Made by a program: the position numbers and the translations under genes
Assembly (NCBI GenBank): GCA_003427395.1
Contig: BFEA01000038.1
Span: 1,843,450 to 1,871,312 of the forward strand
Direction: 5' to 3'
DNA from: Chara braunii
Lineage: Eukaryota; Streptophyta; Charophyceae; Charales; Characeae
Length of the DNA: 27,863 bases
In this document: positions 19,388 to 27,828 of the stretch, one piece after another
Layout: each line of letters starts with the position of its first letter
Position numbering within the stretch: the first letter of the stretch is position 1
Notes under the pieces: generated by a model
Seen by the model: the letters and a program-made list of their open reading frames with translations, nothing else
Told to the model about the DNA's origin: nothing
Databases searched by the model: none

Positions 19388-19571
19388 TTAAACCACTAGT
19401 ACCTTTGTCAGTTCGGAAAATAGTGGGCCTCCGACCTTTCAGGTGGTTGAAACGAAACGATGGTCACCAATCAGATTCATCAACGACAATCGTTGTCGGA
19501 CCCGACCTCCTAAAAGTTCGAGAATAGACTAAAACTTGCCGAAACGAAACGAGAAAGGTACTAGTGGTTAA
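19388..19571. mobile_element. Family A MITE-like element, copy 5 (184 bp)
   Basis: TTAAACCACTAGTACCTTTG at 19388 and CAAACGAGAAAGG-like sequence ending TACTAGTGGTTAA at 19571 form inverted ends with the family A pattern but CTAG in place of CCAG at both ends, so this copy is a distinct subtype. An A-run follows the right end directly. Confidence 0.65.
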
Positions 19572-20110
19572 AAAAAAAAAAAAAAAAACGCCAGCTATCC
19601 ACAGTCAGGATGAATGCATCTATGCCGGTTGTCATTTGTCGTTTTGTAGAGTGGAATTTTTCGGGAAATGTCGTGCGGTACAGCGGACAGGAAATGGTGT
19701 GTTTTGGGGGTTGGGTAAGGGTGTGGTCGGTGTCGGGAGTAAGACCGGTAGGGGGAGCGGTCGTAGTATAGCTTGGAGCGCAGGCGATTGGTGGTTGGGT
19801 GTTGAGGTCATTGTTTGGTGTCCCTGGACGACGACTGGGCGCTTCCGTTTCAGGGGAGTTTTTTTTTTGGGCCTTTTATGGGTTTCTTTTTTGTTATTTG
19901 GTGGTTGGGGTGATGTTGGGGTATATGGGTGGTGGGTGGGCGCACATTTGGGGTGGGTCGTTCTTCGTGCAGGGTACTCAGATGAATCCTGTTACAATGT
20001 TTAGGTGCGTTGTGGGCACGCCGTCTCGTCCTGTGGGGGCGATGTGTGGGGTCTCCCTTTTTTTTATTTTTATATTGGGGCTGGGGGAATGTGCGAATTC
20101 GGATGGGTAG
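19572..20110. other. G-rich intergenic DNA with a Gly/Trp-rich open frame
   Basis: Frames of 146 codons (19564-20004) and 103 codons (19799-20110) overlap on the plus strand. Their Gly, Trp, Val and Phe content follows from the GGTG/TTTG-rich sequence. There is no domain, no convincing start, and the longer frame begins inside the A-run. I do not call a gene. Confidence 0.4.
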
Positions 20111-20530
20111 GTGGTTTTTGGTGTCGGGCCCGTACGTGTTCGTTGATGTATCTGGCTGTGGACGTGCATAAGGGACGACAAATACGGGTGCGTATCTGCC
20201 TGTTTTTGACGGGAAGAACCATTATGGTGTCATTGGGACGACTACTGTCAAATACGGTTGTGCAGACGTTGGGTGCGGGAAGGTGAGGGGACGGTTGAGT
20301 TGACTGAGTTGAAGTGACAAGTGGTTTTAGGTGTCGGGCCCGTACGTTTTCGTTGATCTATCTGGCTGTGGACGTCCATGAGGGATGATCGATACGGGCA
20401 CGTAGCTGCCTGTTTTTTATGGGAAGAACCATTCTGGCGTCATCGGGACGACGACTGTCGGATACGGCTTTGTAGACATTGGGTATGGGAAGGTGAGGGG
20501 ACGTTGGCGGTGTCAGGGCATACTCTCACA
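20111..20530 (+). repeat. 210-bp tandem repeat, two units plus a diverged third
   Basis: GTGGTTTTTGGTGTCGGGCC at 20111 and GTGGTTTTAGGTGTCGGGCC at 20321 begin two units that stay similar through GATSTATCTGGCTGTGGACG, GGGAAGAACCATT and GGGAAGGTGAGGGGACG. A shorter diverged piece (TTGATGTATCTGGCGGTAGA) appears at about 20652. Open frames run through the units but change frame between them. Confidence 0.8.
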
Positions 20531-21138
20531 AGGACTTCTTTAGTTATTTATGGACGGCGCCCAGATGCCTCTAGGTGGGGCCGTAATTGCAGTTGGATGC
20601 ACTTTGAAAAGAGGTGGTGCGAGTATGCCCTCAGGGGTGGCACGTCTTCCTTGATGTATCTGGCGGTAGACATTGCGGAAGGGGTGGCGGCTACGGGCCT
20701 GCATTTTGTTTCTTACGGTGTTCTTCGGTCGAAGACTGTGCGGATTTTTCCTTTTTTTTTGGTCTCAGTTTTTTTGGAGTATACGCACTGCGACTGTGGA
20801 CCTGGCCTGCTTGCCAAACCTGCGAAATTGTCCCGGCTGCGTCCCCGTAGTGCGGTCCTCAGTGGTGAAAAATCCCAAAGGCCATTTGAAAAACATGATC
20901 AATATGAACAGTGGCAGTGTGGGCCCAACTAGTTTGGCCCAACGAGTTTCCGCTGGTCTGCCAACAGGCCCTCCTCAGGGGTCTTGATCATCATCACAGG
21001 TGACCAACAAGAGTTTCGAATTCCCGCTTCCTTGGGGCCCCTTTTTGGGTCTCAAGTTACACTTTAGGGCCGGTCCTACGGTTTTCGAAGTACCTGTGGG
21101 TCCTCCGTAAATATACGCAATATATGAAGGACCAGTCA
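20531..21138. other. Intergenic, nothing firm
   Basis: Contains the diverged third unit of the 210-bp repeat (about 20650-20690) and otherwise unique G/T-rich DNA. The 184-codon frame at 20378-20932 overlaps the repeat and has no recognisable domain. Confidence 0.4.
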
Positions 21139-21242
21139 CCGGGGACTAGGTCCCACTTGCACGAATTAAGAGATACTGACCGTAGATAGCAAAGATCAAC
21201 GGCCGACATCTCCTAATTTGCGCAAGTGGGACCTGTCACCGG
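21139..21242. mobile_element. Family C MITE-like element, copy 1 (104 bp)
   Basis: Inverted ends: CCGGGGACTAGGTCCCACTT near 21139 against the complement of AAGTGGGACCTGTCACCGG ending at 21242. The interior has ACCGTAGATAGCAAAGATCA. It shares ends and interior with copy 2 at 21511. An 8-bp direct GTCACCGG flanks much of the element (21135-21142 and 21235-21242), but because CCGG belongs to the inverted ends I cannot tell a target duplication from the terminus. Confidence 0.65.
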
Positions 21243-21397
21243 ACAACTTCTACCCCGTTTTCGAGTGGTGGCCCTATTTGTTTGGATGTTTGTGCCACCT
21301 TGACACAGACGCGGTACCGTTCTTGAGTCGAGCAGTTGATGATTCATTGATCCATTGATGCAGAGAGGCGCTCCGGCCTGGAGCACGTGAGGGACTT

Positions 21398-21406
21398 GGC
21401 GGGAAA
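21398..21406 (-). promoter_or_regulatory. Candidate E2F binding site upstream of MCM5
   Basis: GGCGGGAAA (TTTCCCGCC on the other strand) fits the E2F consensus TTTSSCGS. It lies about 700 bp before the MCM5 start. E2F/DP factors drive MCM genes at G1/S in plants and animals, so the site makes functional sense, but one match in a promoter-sized region can occur by chance and the family C copy 2 lies between it and the gene. Confidence 0.45.
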
Positions 21407-21510
21407 GTCATCAGGCCGTTGCTCCATTCAAACTTCGCATCGAGCAAAGCTGTGCGTGCCCCTACTCCGGTACTTGTTCCGAGGGTGGAGAGTCTGTAGA
21501 CAAGGATAGG

Positions 21511-21666
21511 CCGGGGCTAGGTTCCACTTTCACGAATTATGAGATAGAGACCGTAGATAGACGAGATCAACGGCGGAAATCTCCTAATCTGTGCAAATGA
21601 GGAGATTTCGGCCGTTGATCTTTGCTATCTACGGTCCGTATCTCTTAATTTGTGCCTAGCCCCCGG
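21511..21666. mobile_element. Family C MITE-like element, copy 2 (156 bp, near-perfect hairpin)
   Basis: From CCGGGGCTAGG (21511) to the complementary CCTAGCCCCCGG (ending 21666). The two halves pair over about 60 bp through ACCGTAGATAG and GATCAACGGC, with a short loop near 21595-21602. Compared with copy 1, which carries one interior arm, this copy has both arms, so it can fold completely. It lies about 440 bp upstream of MCM5. Confidence 0.75.
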
Positions 21667-21933
21667 AGAGAACGATAGGCGACGAGAGAACTTGTGCTCA
21701 CTGACAACCGCTTTCGATGGTCGAGCGAGAGAGTCAGTCATCATCTGATGATTAGGCGTGGGACTCGTGAAGATAGCGCTTACATGCACACGGCAGGGCA
21801 ACGGCAGGGCGGGAGGAGAAAGTTGCTGGGTATGAAAGAGAGAGGGGCGCACACACTCAAGCGCTCGGCCGCGCGTCCGCACACGCGCCCACCCGTCCCC
21901 CCACACCCCCGCACGCCCGCACGCACAGAACAG

Positions 21934-21942
21934 AAATATAAG
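21934..21942 (+). promoter_or_regulatory. TATA-like sequence upstream of MCM5
   Basis: AAATATAAG lies 165 bp before the MCM5 ATG, between a GC/AC-rich stretch and the GA tract. It is the only TATA-like word in the last 200 bp. If used, the GA tract would be in the 5' leader. Confidence 0.3.
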
Positions 21943-21989
21943 AAGGAGAGGAAAGAGCGGTCACACACCGCGCCCGCGCCCGCGCGCGC

Positions 21990-21991
<2 letters not shown>

Positions 21992-22068
<77 letters not shown>
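21992..22068 (+). repeat. (GA)n microsatellite in the MCM5 leader/promoter
   Basis: About 38 uninterrupted GA units ending 38 bp before the MCM5 start codon. GA tracts of this kind are binding sites for plant BPC/GAGA factors and are common in plant 5' leaders; a role here is not shown. Confidence 0.95.
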
Positions 22069-22070
<2 letters not shown>

Positions 22071-22106
22071 GGGCTGGCTTGCTGGTTTGAAGCCTGTGGG
22101 GGCTAG

Positions 22107-24302
22107 ATGGCGGGATGGGATGAGGGGAATGTATTTTACAGCGAGCAGTTCGGTGTGGAGGAGGATCCTGATCAGACGGGCCTGTCGAGAGATTCTTTGA
22201 AGCGTAAACTGAAAGAGTTTATTCGGAGTTTTAATATCAATCATGGCACTTTTATCTACAGGGACAAACTGCAGGTTAATCCAGCGTTCCTGGAAGTTTC
22301 GTTGGAAGATCTTACGGCCTATGACGACTTCGTTGCCGCTAAGATGATGAGCAATCCAACGGATGTCCTGCCATTGTTTGAGGCGGCGGCGGCAGAGGTG
22401 TTGGCGGGCTTGCAGTCAAAGGTGCCGGGAGAGAGGGGAGATCTGGAGGAACCCACGAGGGGGGAGGTCCCCCAACTCATGCTCTCGAGCAAGGGAATGC
22501 ACGCCAAGCTGAGAGATCTGTCCGCTGCGCATATCTCAAAGCTTGTGAAGGTTCCAGGTATTGTCATTGCCGCATCAAGGACGAAAGCCAAGGCCACAGC
22601 CGTGACGCTGATCTGCAAGAACTGTCGGAACACGAAAGTAATCCCGTGTAAGCCGGGGTTAGCGGGGGTCTTGCTCCCGAGGAGTTGTGATCGAATCGCT
22701 GACCCGCTGACTACGGACGCCAAGTGTCCTCTAGACCCATGGGTGGTGGTCCCAGAGAAGAGCAAGTACGTGGACCAGCAGACGCTGAAGCTGCAGGAGA
22801 ACCCTGAGGCGGTGCCGATAGGCGAGCTCCCGAGGAACCTCCTCTTGTCCGTCGATCGGAACCTGGTCCAAAAGATTGTGCCTGGAACACGCGTCTCTGT
22901 GATCGGTATATACAGCATCTTCCAGTCCGGGAACAACTCGAAGAAGGACAGCAAGACCGCCGTCGCAATCAGGCAACCCTATCTAAGGGTGGTGGGTATA
23001 GAGCAAGACGAGCAAAGCTGCGCGCGAGGGTTTTCCAACTTCACGGTGGACGAAGAGCTGGAGTTTAAGGAGTTCTCTCGACGACCTAATGCGTACGAGG
23101 AGCTGTGTAAGAGGGTAGCGCCGTCAATCTTCGGCCACGAGGATGTCAAGAAAGCCGTCGCCTGCCAGTTGTTCGGCGGCTCAAGGAAGCTGCTCCCAGA
23201 TGGGGTGAGATTAAGGGGTGACATCAACGTCTTGCTCCTCGGCGATCCCTCGACGGCTAAGTCCCAGTTCTTGAAGTTTGTGGAGAAGACCGCTCCCGTG
23301 GCGGTCTACACGTCGGGGAAAGGCTCCTCGGCTGCTGGATTGACTGCCTCGGTAATTAAGGACTACGGATCGGGGGAGTTTTACTTGGAGGTGGGAGCCA
23401 TGGTGTTGGCAGACGGAGGGGTGGTGTGCATCGACGAGTTCGACAAGATGAGGCCAGAAGATCGGGTGGCAATCCACGAAGCCATGGAGCAGCAGACGAT
23501 CTCCATCGCTAAAGCGGGAATCACGACGGTCTTGAACTCGCGCACTTCCGTGCTAGCCGCCGCTAATCCGCCGTCGGGACGGTACGACGACCTCAAGACA
23601 GCCCAGGAGAACATCGACTTGCAAACCACGATCTTGTCGAGATTCGATCTCATCTTCATCGTGAAGGACGCGCGGGATCACGCTCGGGACATGCTGATCG
23701 CGCGCCACGTGGTCAATCTGCATGCGACCGCGGACATGGCCGCCGACATGCCGACGGCGCAGCGAGACCTGCACTGGCTGAAAAGATACGTCGAGTACTG
23801 CCGCACTCGATGTTTCCCGCGCTTGTCGGAGGAGGCGGCGACGGTTTTGCAAAACAATTACGTGAAAATCCGTCAGCAAATGCGACAAAGAAGTAATGAC
23901 AGCGGCGAGGCCGCTGCCATTCCCATCACCGTCCGCCAATTGGAAGCCATTGTGCGGCTCAGCGAAGCGCTGGCGCGGATGCAGTTGCTTCCTGTGGCCA
24001 CCGTGGAGCATGCGGAGGAGGCGCTAAGGCTTTTCCGCGTGTCTACCATCGACGCCGCCTCCTCGGGAATCGCCGACAACATCATCGTTACCCCTGAACA
24101 GAGGGCAGAGATTCAGCAGATCGAGTCGCAGATCAAGCGGCGGCTAGGGATCGGTAGCTTCATGTCGGAGAGGAGAATGATCGACGATCTTACGAGGATG
24201 GGCATGAGCGAATCGTCGGTCAGGAGGGCCATCTTGGTGATGGCGCAGCGGGACGAGCTGGAGTACCGCAGAGAGCACCGGGTTATCTTCAGAAAAGCCT
24301 GA
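22107..24302 (+). CDS. MCM5: MCM5, subunit of the MCM2-7 replicative helicase (complete, intronless)
   Basis: MCM5 is one of six AAA+ subunits of the hexameric helicase loaded at replication origins in the nucleus. The 731-residue product is close to the family length (Arabidopsis and human proteins are about 730). It starts [14 protein letters not shown], like plant MCM5. The OB-fold region holds a zinc finger (C170, C173, C194, C207). The AAA+ core has Walker [10 protein letters not shown] (G379-Q387, catalytic K385), Walker [10 protein letters not shown] with D443/E444, and the arginine finger SRFD (R512). The C-terminal winged-helix region ends VIFRKA, as in plants. TAG directly precedes the ATG in frame, so no longer start exists. 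The frame runs unbroken with all family motifs, yet plant MCM5 genes usually have many introns. An E2F-like site and a GA tract lie upstream; a broken copy of the 3' end follows at 24441. Confidence 0.97.
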   Translation: MAGWDEGNVFYSEQFGVEEDPDQTGLSRDSLKRKLKEFIRSFNINHGTFIYRDKLQVNPAFLEVSLEDLTAYDDFVAAKMMSNPTDVLPLFEAAAAEVLAGLQSKVPGERGDLEEPTRGEVPQLMLSSKGMHAKLRDLSAAHISKLVKVPGIVIAASRTKAKATAVTLICKNCRNTKVIPCKPGLAGVLLPRSCDRIADPLTTDAKCPLDPWVVVPEKSKYVDQQTLKLQENPEAVPIGELPRNLLLSVDRNLVQKIVPGTRVSVIGIYSIFQSGNNSKKDSKTAVAIRQPYLRVVGIEQDEQSCARGFSNFTVDEELEFKEFSRRPNAYEELCKRVAPSIFGHEDVKKAVACQLFGGSRKLLPDGVRLRGDINVLLLGDPSTAKSQFLKFVEKTAPVAVYTSGKGSSAAGLTASVIKDYGSGEFYLEVGAMVLADGGVVCIDEFDKMRPEDRVAIHEAMEQQTISIAKAGITTVLNSRTSVLAAANPPSGRYDDLKTAQENIDLQTTILSRFDLIFIVKDARDHARDMLIARHVVNLHATADMAADMPTAQRDLHWLKRYVEYCRTRCFPRLSEEAATVLQNNYVKIRQQMRQRSNDSGEAAAIPITVRQLEAIVRLSEALARMQLLPVATVEHAEEALRLFRVSTIDAASSGIADNIIVTPEQRAEIQQIESQIKRRLGIGSFMSERRMIDDLTRMGMSESSVRRAILVMAQRDELEYRREHRVIFRKA

Positions 24303-24440
24303 TGATGTATCGGTCGGTCGGTCGGGATCGGGATCGCACGGATCTCGTTCGGTCGGGATCGGGATCACACGGCAGCCGCCGGTTCGATCCGGGTATCTGG
24401 GTGGTGGTGGTGGTGGTGGCGGTGGCACGCTAACCGGCTG
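24303..24440 (+). repeat. GGTCGG/GGATCG simple repeats and (GGT)n after MCM5
   Basis: Alternating GGTCGG and GGGATC words (24309-24372), then eight GGT-like units (about 24401-24424). This is the downstream part of the unit that is duplicated at 24441-24690, where the GGT tract is missing. Confidence 0.8.
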
Positions 24441-24690
24441 ATGCTAGAGAGGAGGTTGATTTGATGACCTTGTGGGGATGGGCATGAGTGAGCGGCGTCG
24501 GTCATGAAAGCCATCATTCTTGGTGATTGACGGGCACGTCGGGACGAGGTGGAGGAGTTTTACCGCTCTCAGAGAGCAGCGGGTTATCTTCAGGAAAGCC
24601 TGATGTATCGGTTGGTCGGGATCGGGATAACACGGCAGCCGCCGGATCGATCCGTATATGGGTGCTCGTCGCACACCAACCGGCTGATCA
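24441..24690 (+). pseudogene. Broken tandem duplicate of the MCM5 3' end
   Basis: From ATG at 24441 the sequence parallels 24162 onward: GATGGGCATGAGTGAG (as in GATGGGCATGAGCGAA), the AGCCATC..TTGGTGAT segment, GAGGAGTTTTACCGC and GGGTTATCTTCAGGAAAGCC before TGATGTATCGG. The downstream simple repeat, CACGGCAGCCGCCGG and AACCGGCTGAT are duplicated too. The copy covers only the last about 47 codons (winged-helix end) and is frameshifted by several small insertions and deletions, so it encodes no helicase tail. It probably arose as one tandem duplication of about 280 bp, starting inside the gene and ending at 24440. Confidence 0.88.
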
Positions 24691-25281
24691 TCGGGATCGG
24701 AATCGGGATCGGGATCACGCATCAACCGCCTGATCGGTAGCTAGGTCACACATCAATCGCGCCCTTTTTTTTTTTTTTTTTTTTCCCCGGCTTCCTTCCT
24801 TCCTGTATTTATAAAGCGTTTATCCGTTTCCTTCTCCCCCCCGCACACCCCCCTCACCCTCCCCTTTCTCCTCCCTCTTTCTCTCTCTTTGTTTTGCAAG
24901 CTTGCAGCAGCAATAAGAAGGGGGCGGATGTTTCTTTTTTTTTTTTTTTTTGCTTTTTACGTATTTTATCCGTTTAGAAGCGTTAACAACGGGGGGAATT
25001 TTCATTTCATTCACTGCGTCTCGTCCGTGCGTGTGTGTGTTTTGTCATTTTCGTCTTACGCGACCCCCCCCCCCCCCCCCCCCACAAGAAAAAGACAAAA
25101 ACGAAATGGCCAACTTGCTTCCGAGCACGCTTTCATGCATCGAACAAGGTGAACTTTCACCGATTTGTTATGCCATTTATAATACCCCCCCCCCCCAAAA
25201 AAAAAACGTTTTGTAACCAAATTTGCCACCGAACCTTCAGCGAGAGATCCGTTACGCAAGAGCTGAAAGTAGGGGGTCCCC
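24691..25281. other. Homopolymer-rich intergenic DNA
   Basis: Begins with a further GGGATCGG-type tract (24690-24718) that may be a partial third unit of the MCM5 tail duplication. Then come T-runs (about 24765-24783, 24935-24950) and C-runs (25064-25083, 25186-25195). No gene recognised. Confidence 0.5.
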
Positions 25282-25405
25282 GTTAATCACCGCCGTTTTC
25301 CCCCGAATAGAACGCCTGGTCACTATAGCTCTATTTGGTGCCATTTTCAATCTAGATTCGGCGATAATGACCGGGCGTTCTGTTCGGGGGAAGACGGTAG
25401 TGGGA
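25282..25405. mobile_element. Family B MITE-like element, copy 2
   Basis: Inverted ends of about 35 bp: CACCGCCGTTTTCCCCCGAA (from 25288) against the complement of TTCGGGGGAAGACGGTAGTG (ending 25402), followed inward by AGAACGCCYGGTCA. The right end finishes TAGTG, but the left starts CACCG not CACTA, so a CACTA affiliation is only a possibility. No coding capacity. Confidence 0.75.
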
Positions 25406-25657
25406 GCATCGTTGTTACCCTCCTCTGTATCCATTAGTCTTAGACGTCGAACCATTTTCAGTTTTTCATTTCTTTTTCCTTTTCCTTCTTTTTTTTTTTT
25501 TCAACCCGTTTTTCTTTAATCTGTACAACATTTTTTTTTTTTTTAAGTTTTTTTTTCCCAATTTTCCCACTTTGACATCTGAAACACTACACTGAGTCTG
25601 TACCTTCTTCTTCTTTTCTTTTTTTCTTTTTTTGTTTCTTTTTTTTTTCTTACAACA

Positions 25658-25747
25658 GACTCAGCTCTTTATATTACGAAAGGAAATGGGATCTTTTTTT
25701 TTTTGTTTTTTTTTGACTCAGTTCTTTATATTACGAAAGGAAATGGG
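25658..25747 (+). repeat. 33-bp direct repeat separated by T-runs
   Basis: GACTCAGYTCTTTATATTAC plus GAAAGGAAATGGGA occurs at 25658 and 25715 (period 57 bp), each preceded by a T-run. Confidence 0.85.
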
Positions 25748-26201
25748 AGGCCGGGATTTAGTCCTCAACCCGGCAAGTAACATGCTGCTAAAAAAAAAAA
25801 AGAAAAAAAGGAAAAAAAAAAAAGGGAAAAAAAAAAAAGAAAGTAACATGTTGGGATCATTACCCAGTTTCCGTTCAGGCGTTGGGAATTTAGTCCAAGT
25901 GCAGAGAATGGCCAAATCTGGGCCGCTGCCTAGACGTACCTCAACCCTGGTATAGTAAAAAACGTGTGCCTCATGGGCTTAAAAAAGCCTAACAAACCAA
26001 ATTTTTTTTCTAATATGGAATACAAAATAAACCAAAGTGGAACAAATAAGGAAAAAAAACAAACAACAAAAATAAGAAAAGAAGCACATCCAGAAAAGAA
26101 GGCAACCCACTCTCTCAGGCCAGAAAAGCCCACAACAGTCCAAAGATAAAAAAAGCCCCACCTAACCCCTACTCATTTTACTCCGCCAATCTGCAGCCTA
26201 C
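25748..26201. other. A-rich intergenic DNA, nothing recognised
   Basis: Contains A-rich runs (about 25790-25840) and A-rich unique DNA. The short frames in it are Lys-rich from composition. Confidence 0.4.
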
Positions 26202-26312
26202 CTTCTTCCCCCGAATACAACCCACGGTCATTATATATCTGTGTATTCAGACCGAAAGTTACCCCAAATTCAGTCATATAATGACCGCATGTTGTATTCG
26301 GGGGAAGAGACT
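26202..26312. mobile_element. Family B MITE-like element, copy 3
   Basis: TTCTTCCCCCGAATACAACC from 26203 pairs with TTGTATTCGGGGGAAGAGA ending near 26310, and the arms extend inward through CGGTCATTATAT, giving about 38 bp of near-perfect inverted repeat around a short interior. It shares the CTTCCCCCGAA core and GGTCA with copy 2. Confidence 0.78.
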
Positions 26313-27030
26313 GTTGTCAAAATCCTACATCGGAAAATTTCTCAATTTACTATTTAGTCTATTCCTTTTTTTTTTTTTTTTTTTTTGAATTCGAAATTTA
26401 GTGTATTCCTTCCTTAAACATTCTCCATTCTATGTTTCCTAATTTGGGAAGCTCGAACCTGAGCAACTCTACTTATTGTGAGACTGCTTGTCACGTGCAA
26501 ACCCCTACAGCGGACCCGGGGTCCAGCAAGGATCCCCCTGTACCTTCGTCTCTGTGTTAGAAGTGCAAAAAAAAAAGAAAAAAGAAAAAGTGCAGAGAAT
26601 TAAAAAAAAAGGAGTGCAAAGAATTCTGCGGATCAGGGTTTTAGTTTTGAGTTTAGGGTTTCGACCTCCAGCTGGATTTTTTTTGGGGTGATCACAACTG
26701 TCTATATTCTTTTCTCAACTTCTGTTTTGTTCACCTTCAACTACCTACTCCTAAGACTATCTAGAGGGGAGCCCTGCAAGCATAGTTTTTCCTCTCTCTG
26801 TGAAGGGGAGATTTCATGTTGCCCCTTGCCCCTAATGGTTAGGGTATAGGGTTGGGGCCGCCAGTGGGGGTCTGGCTTAGCACAAAGACCGAGACCTGCC
26901 AGTAGCTGTGCCTCCCTTTCTCATCGTCCCCCACCCTTCATCGAGTAGCAGCAGGGGCTATGGCCAACACTCTCCCACACACCACACACAACCCACTCGC
27001 GCTCACACTCACACCCGTGTTGAAAAGTCC
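26313..27030. other. Intergenic, tRNA-like fragments possible
   Basis: T-run near 26367-26386. On the minus strand about 26450-26500 holds CAGGTTCGAGCTT, a B-box-like word. About 26515-26530 has GGACCCGGGGTCCAGC, resembling (inverted) the core of the SINE-like repeat. No gene recognised. Confidence 0.35.
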
Positions 27031-27119
27031 AAAACTAAAACAAAAATCCGGCTGGACCCCGCTAATACCGGCTGGACCCCGGTATTAGCGGGGTCCAGCC
27101 GGATTTTTGTTTTAGTTTT
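27031..27119. repeat. Perfect 39-bp inverted repeat (hairpin)
   Basis: The left arm (27031-27069, starting AAAACTAAAACAAAAATCCG) and right arm (27081-27119) are exact complements over all 39 bases, with an 11-nt loop, GGCTGGACCCC, which itself repeats a word of the left arm. Pairing continues imperfectly outside the arms. Such perfection implies recent origin or constraint. Confidence 0.95.
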
Positions 27120-27492
27120 AAACTTCTTTTTTTCAATTTGAACTTTTTTTTTTCACTTTGCACTGTTTTTCTAATACTCGTTTCTTTGTGCGAAGGCTTC
27201 TTCCCCCTGTAAGATACAAAAAGCATGGCATTATTAAAAGGAAAGCATGGCATTACTGTCAGAAATTTCAGAATTTTTTTTTCTTCTTCCGGTTGGTTTC
27301 AGAAATTTCAGTTATTTAAACTTTTTTTAGCATTTACTGTCAGAAAGTCTTTCTTTTTTCTTCCGGTTGGTTGTTTTTTGGGTCAGTATTTTATTAATTT
27401 TTAATCGTTTTTTACTGTAAAATTTTATTCGTTGTAATAACCGGCGTCGAAATGGCTGGCTCATTGATCGATGATATCCATAGCTCTGTACT

Positions 27493-27494
<2 letters not shown>
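27120..27494. other. Intergenic with short repeats
   Basis: AAAGCATGGCATTA occurs twice (near 27220 and 27242), and CTTCCGGTTGGTT occurs twice (near 27287 and 27360). No gene recognised. Confidence 0.4.
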
Positions 27495-27533
<39 letters not shown>

Positions 27534-27552
27534 ACCCCCCCACACACACACA
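27495..27552 (+). repeat. Long C-run followed by (CA)n
   Basis: About 39 consecutive C, then A, six more C and a short CA tract. The length of such a run is unreliable in most sequencing data. Confidence 0.9.
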
Positions 27553-27755
27553 CGATAGGAGGCCCCCCATTTACCGGATCGTTTATCCTTTTCTCTCTTT
27601 TTTTTTTTTTTTTTCGTTGACCAGTGTGTTCTTTTATTTCTCTTTCTTTTTTTGATTTCTTTTGGTTCTTTTTTCTTCTTAATTTCCCTCTACTGGGCTG
27701 AAAGGTGCAAAAAAAAAAAGAAGCTGCAAATGAGCTCCTCCCCTATGAGGACTAT

Positions 27756-27828
27756 AGAGCTGCGGATAGGAGGAGGTCCCCCCAATGTTTTTTCTCTACG
27801 GGGCGGACCTCCTCCTATCCGCAGCTCT
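27756..27828. repeat. Perfect 24-bp inverted repeat next to terminal poly(T)
   Basis: Left arm 27756-27779 (AGAGCTGCGGATAGG...) and right arm 27805-27828 are exact complements with a 25-nt loop. A long T-run (27831-27863) follows to the window end. It looks like a bacterial terminator but the setting is eukaryotic, so I read it as a small hairpin or retroposon end. Confidence 0.85.

Noticed and set aside
19564-20004. 146-codon Gly/Trp/Val-rich open frame
   Set aside because: Starts within an A-run, follows local G/T-rich composition, has no domain and overlaps another frame equally open.
22319-24011. Several open frames on the minus strand within MCM5
   Set aside because: They overlap an intact, motif-complete gene on the other strand; GC-rich coding DNA commonly leaves the opposite strand open.
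880-24800. A novel multi-gene defence, biosynthetic or mobile system
   Set aside because: Apart from the two housekeeping genes and two retroelement wrecks, no intact protein-coding gene could be supported, so there are no parts from which to build such a system.
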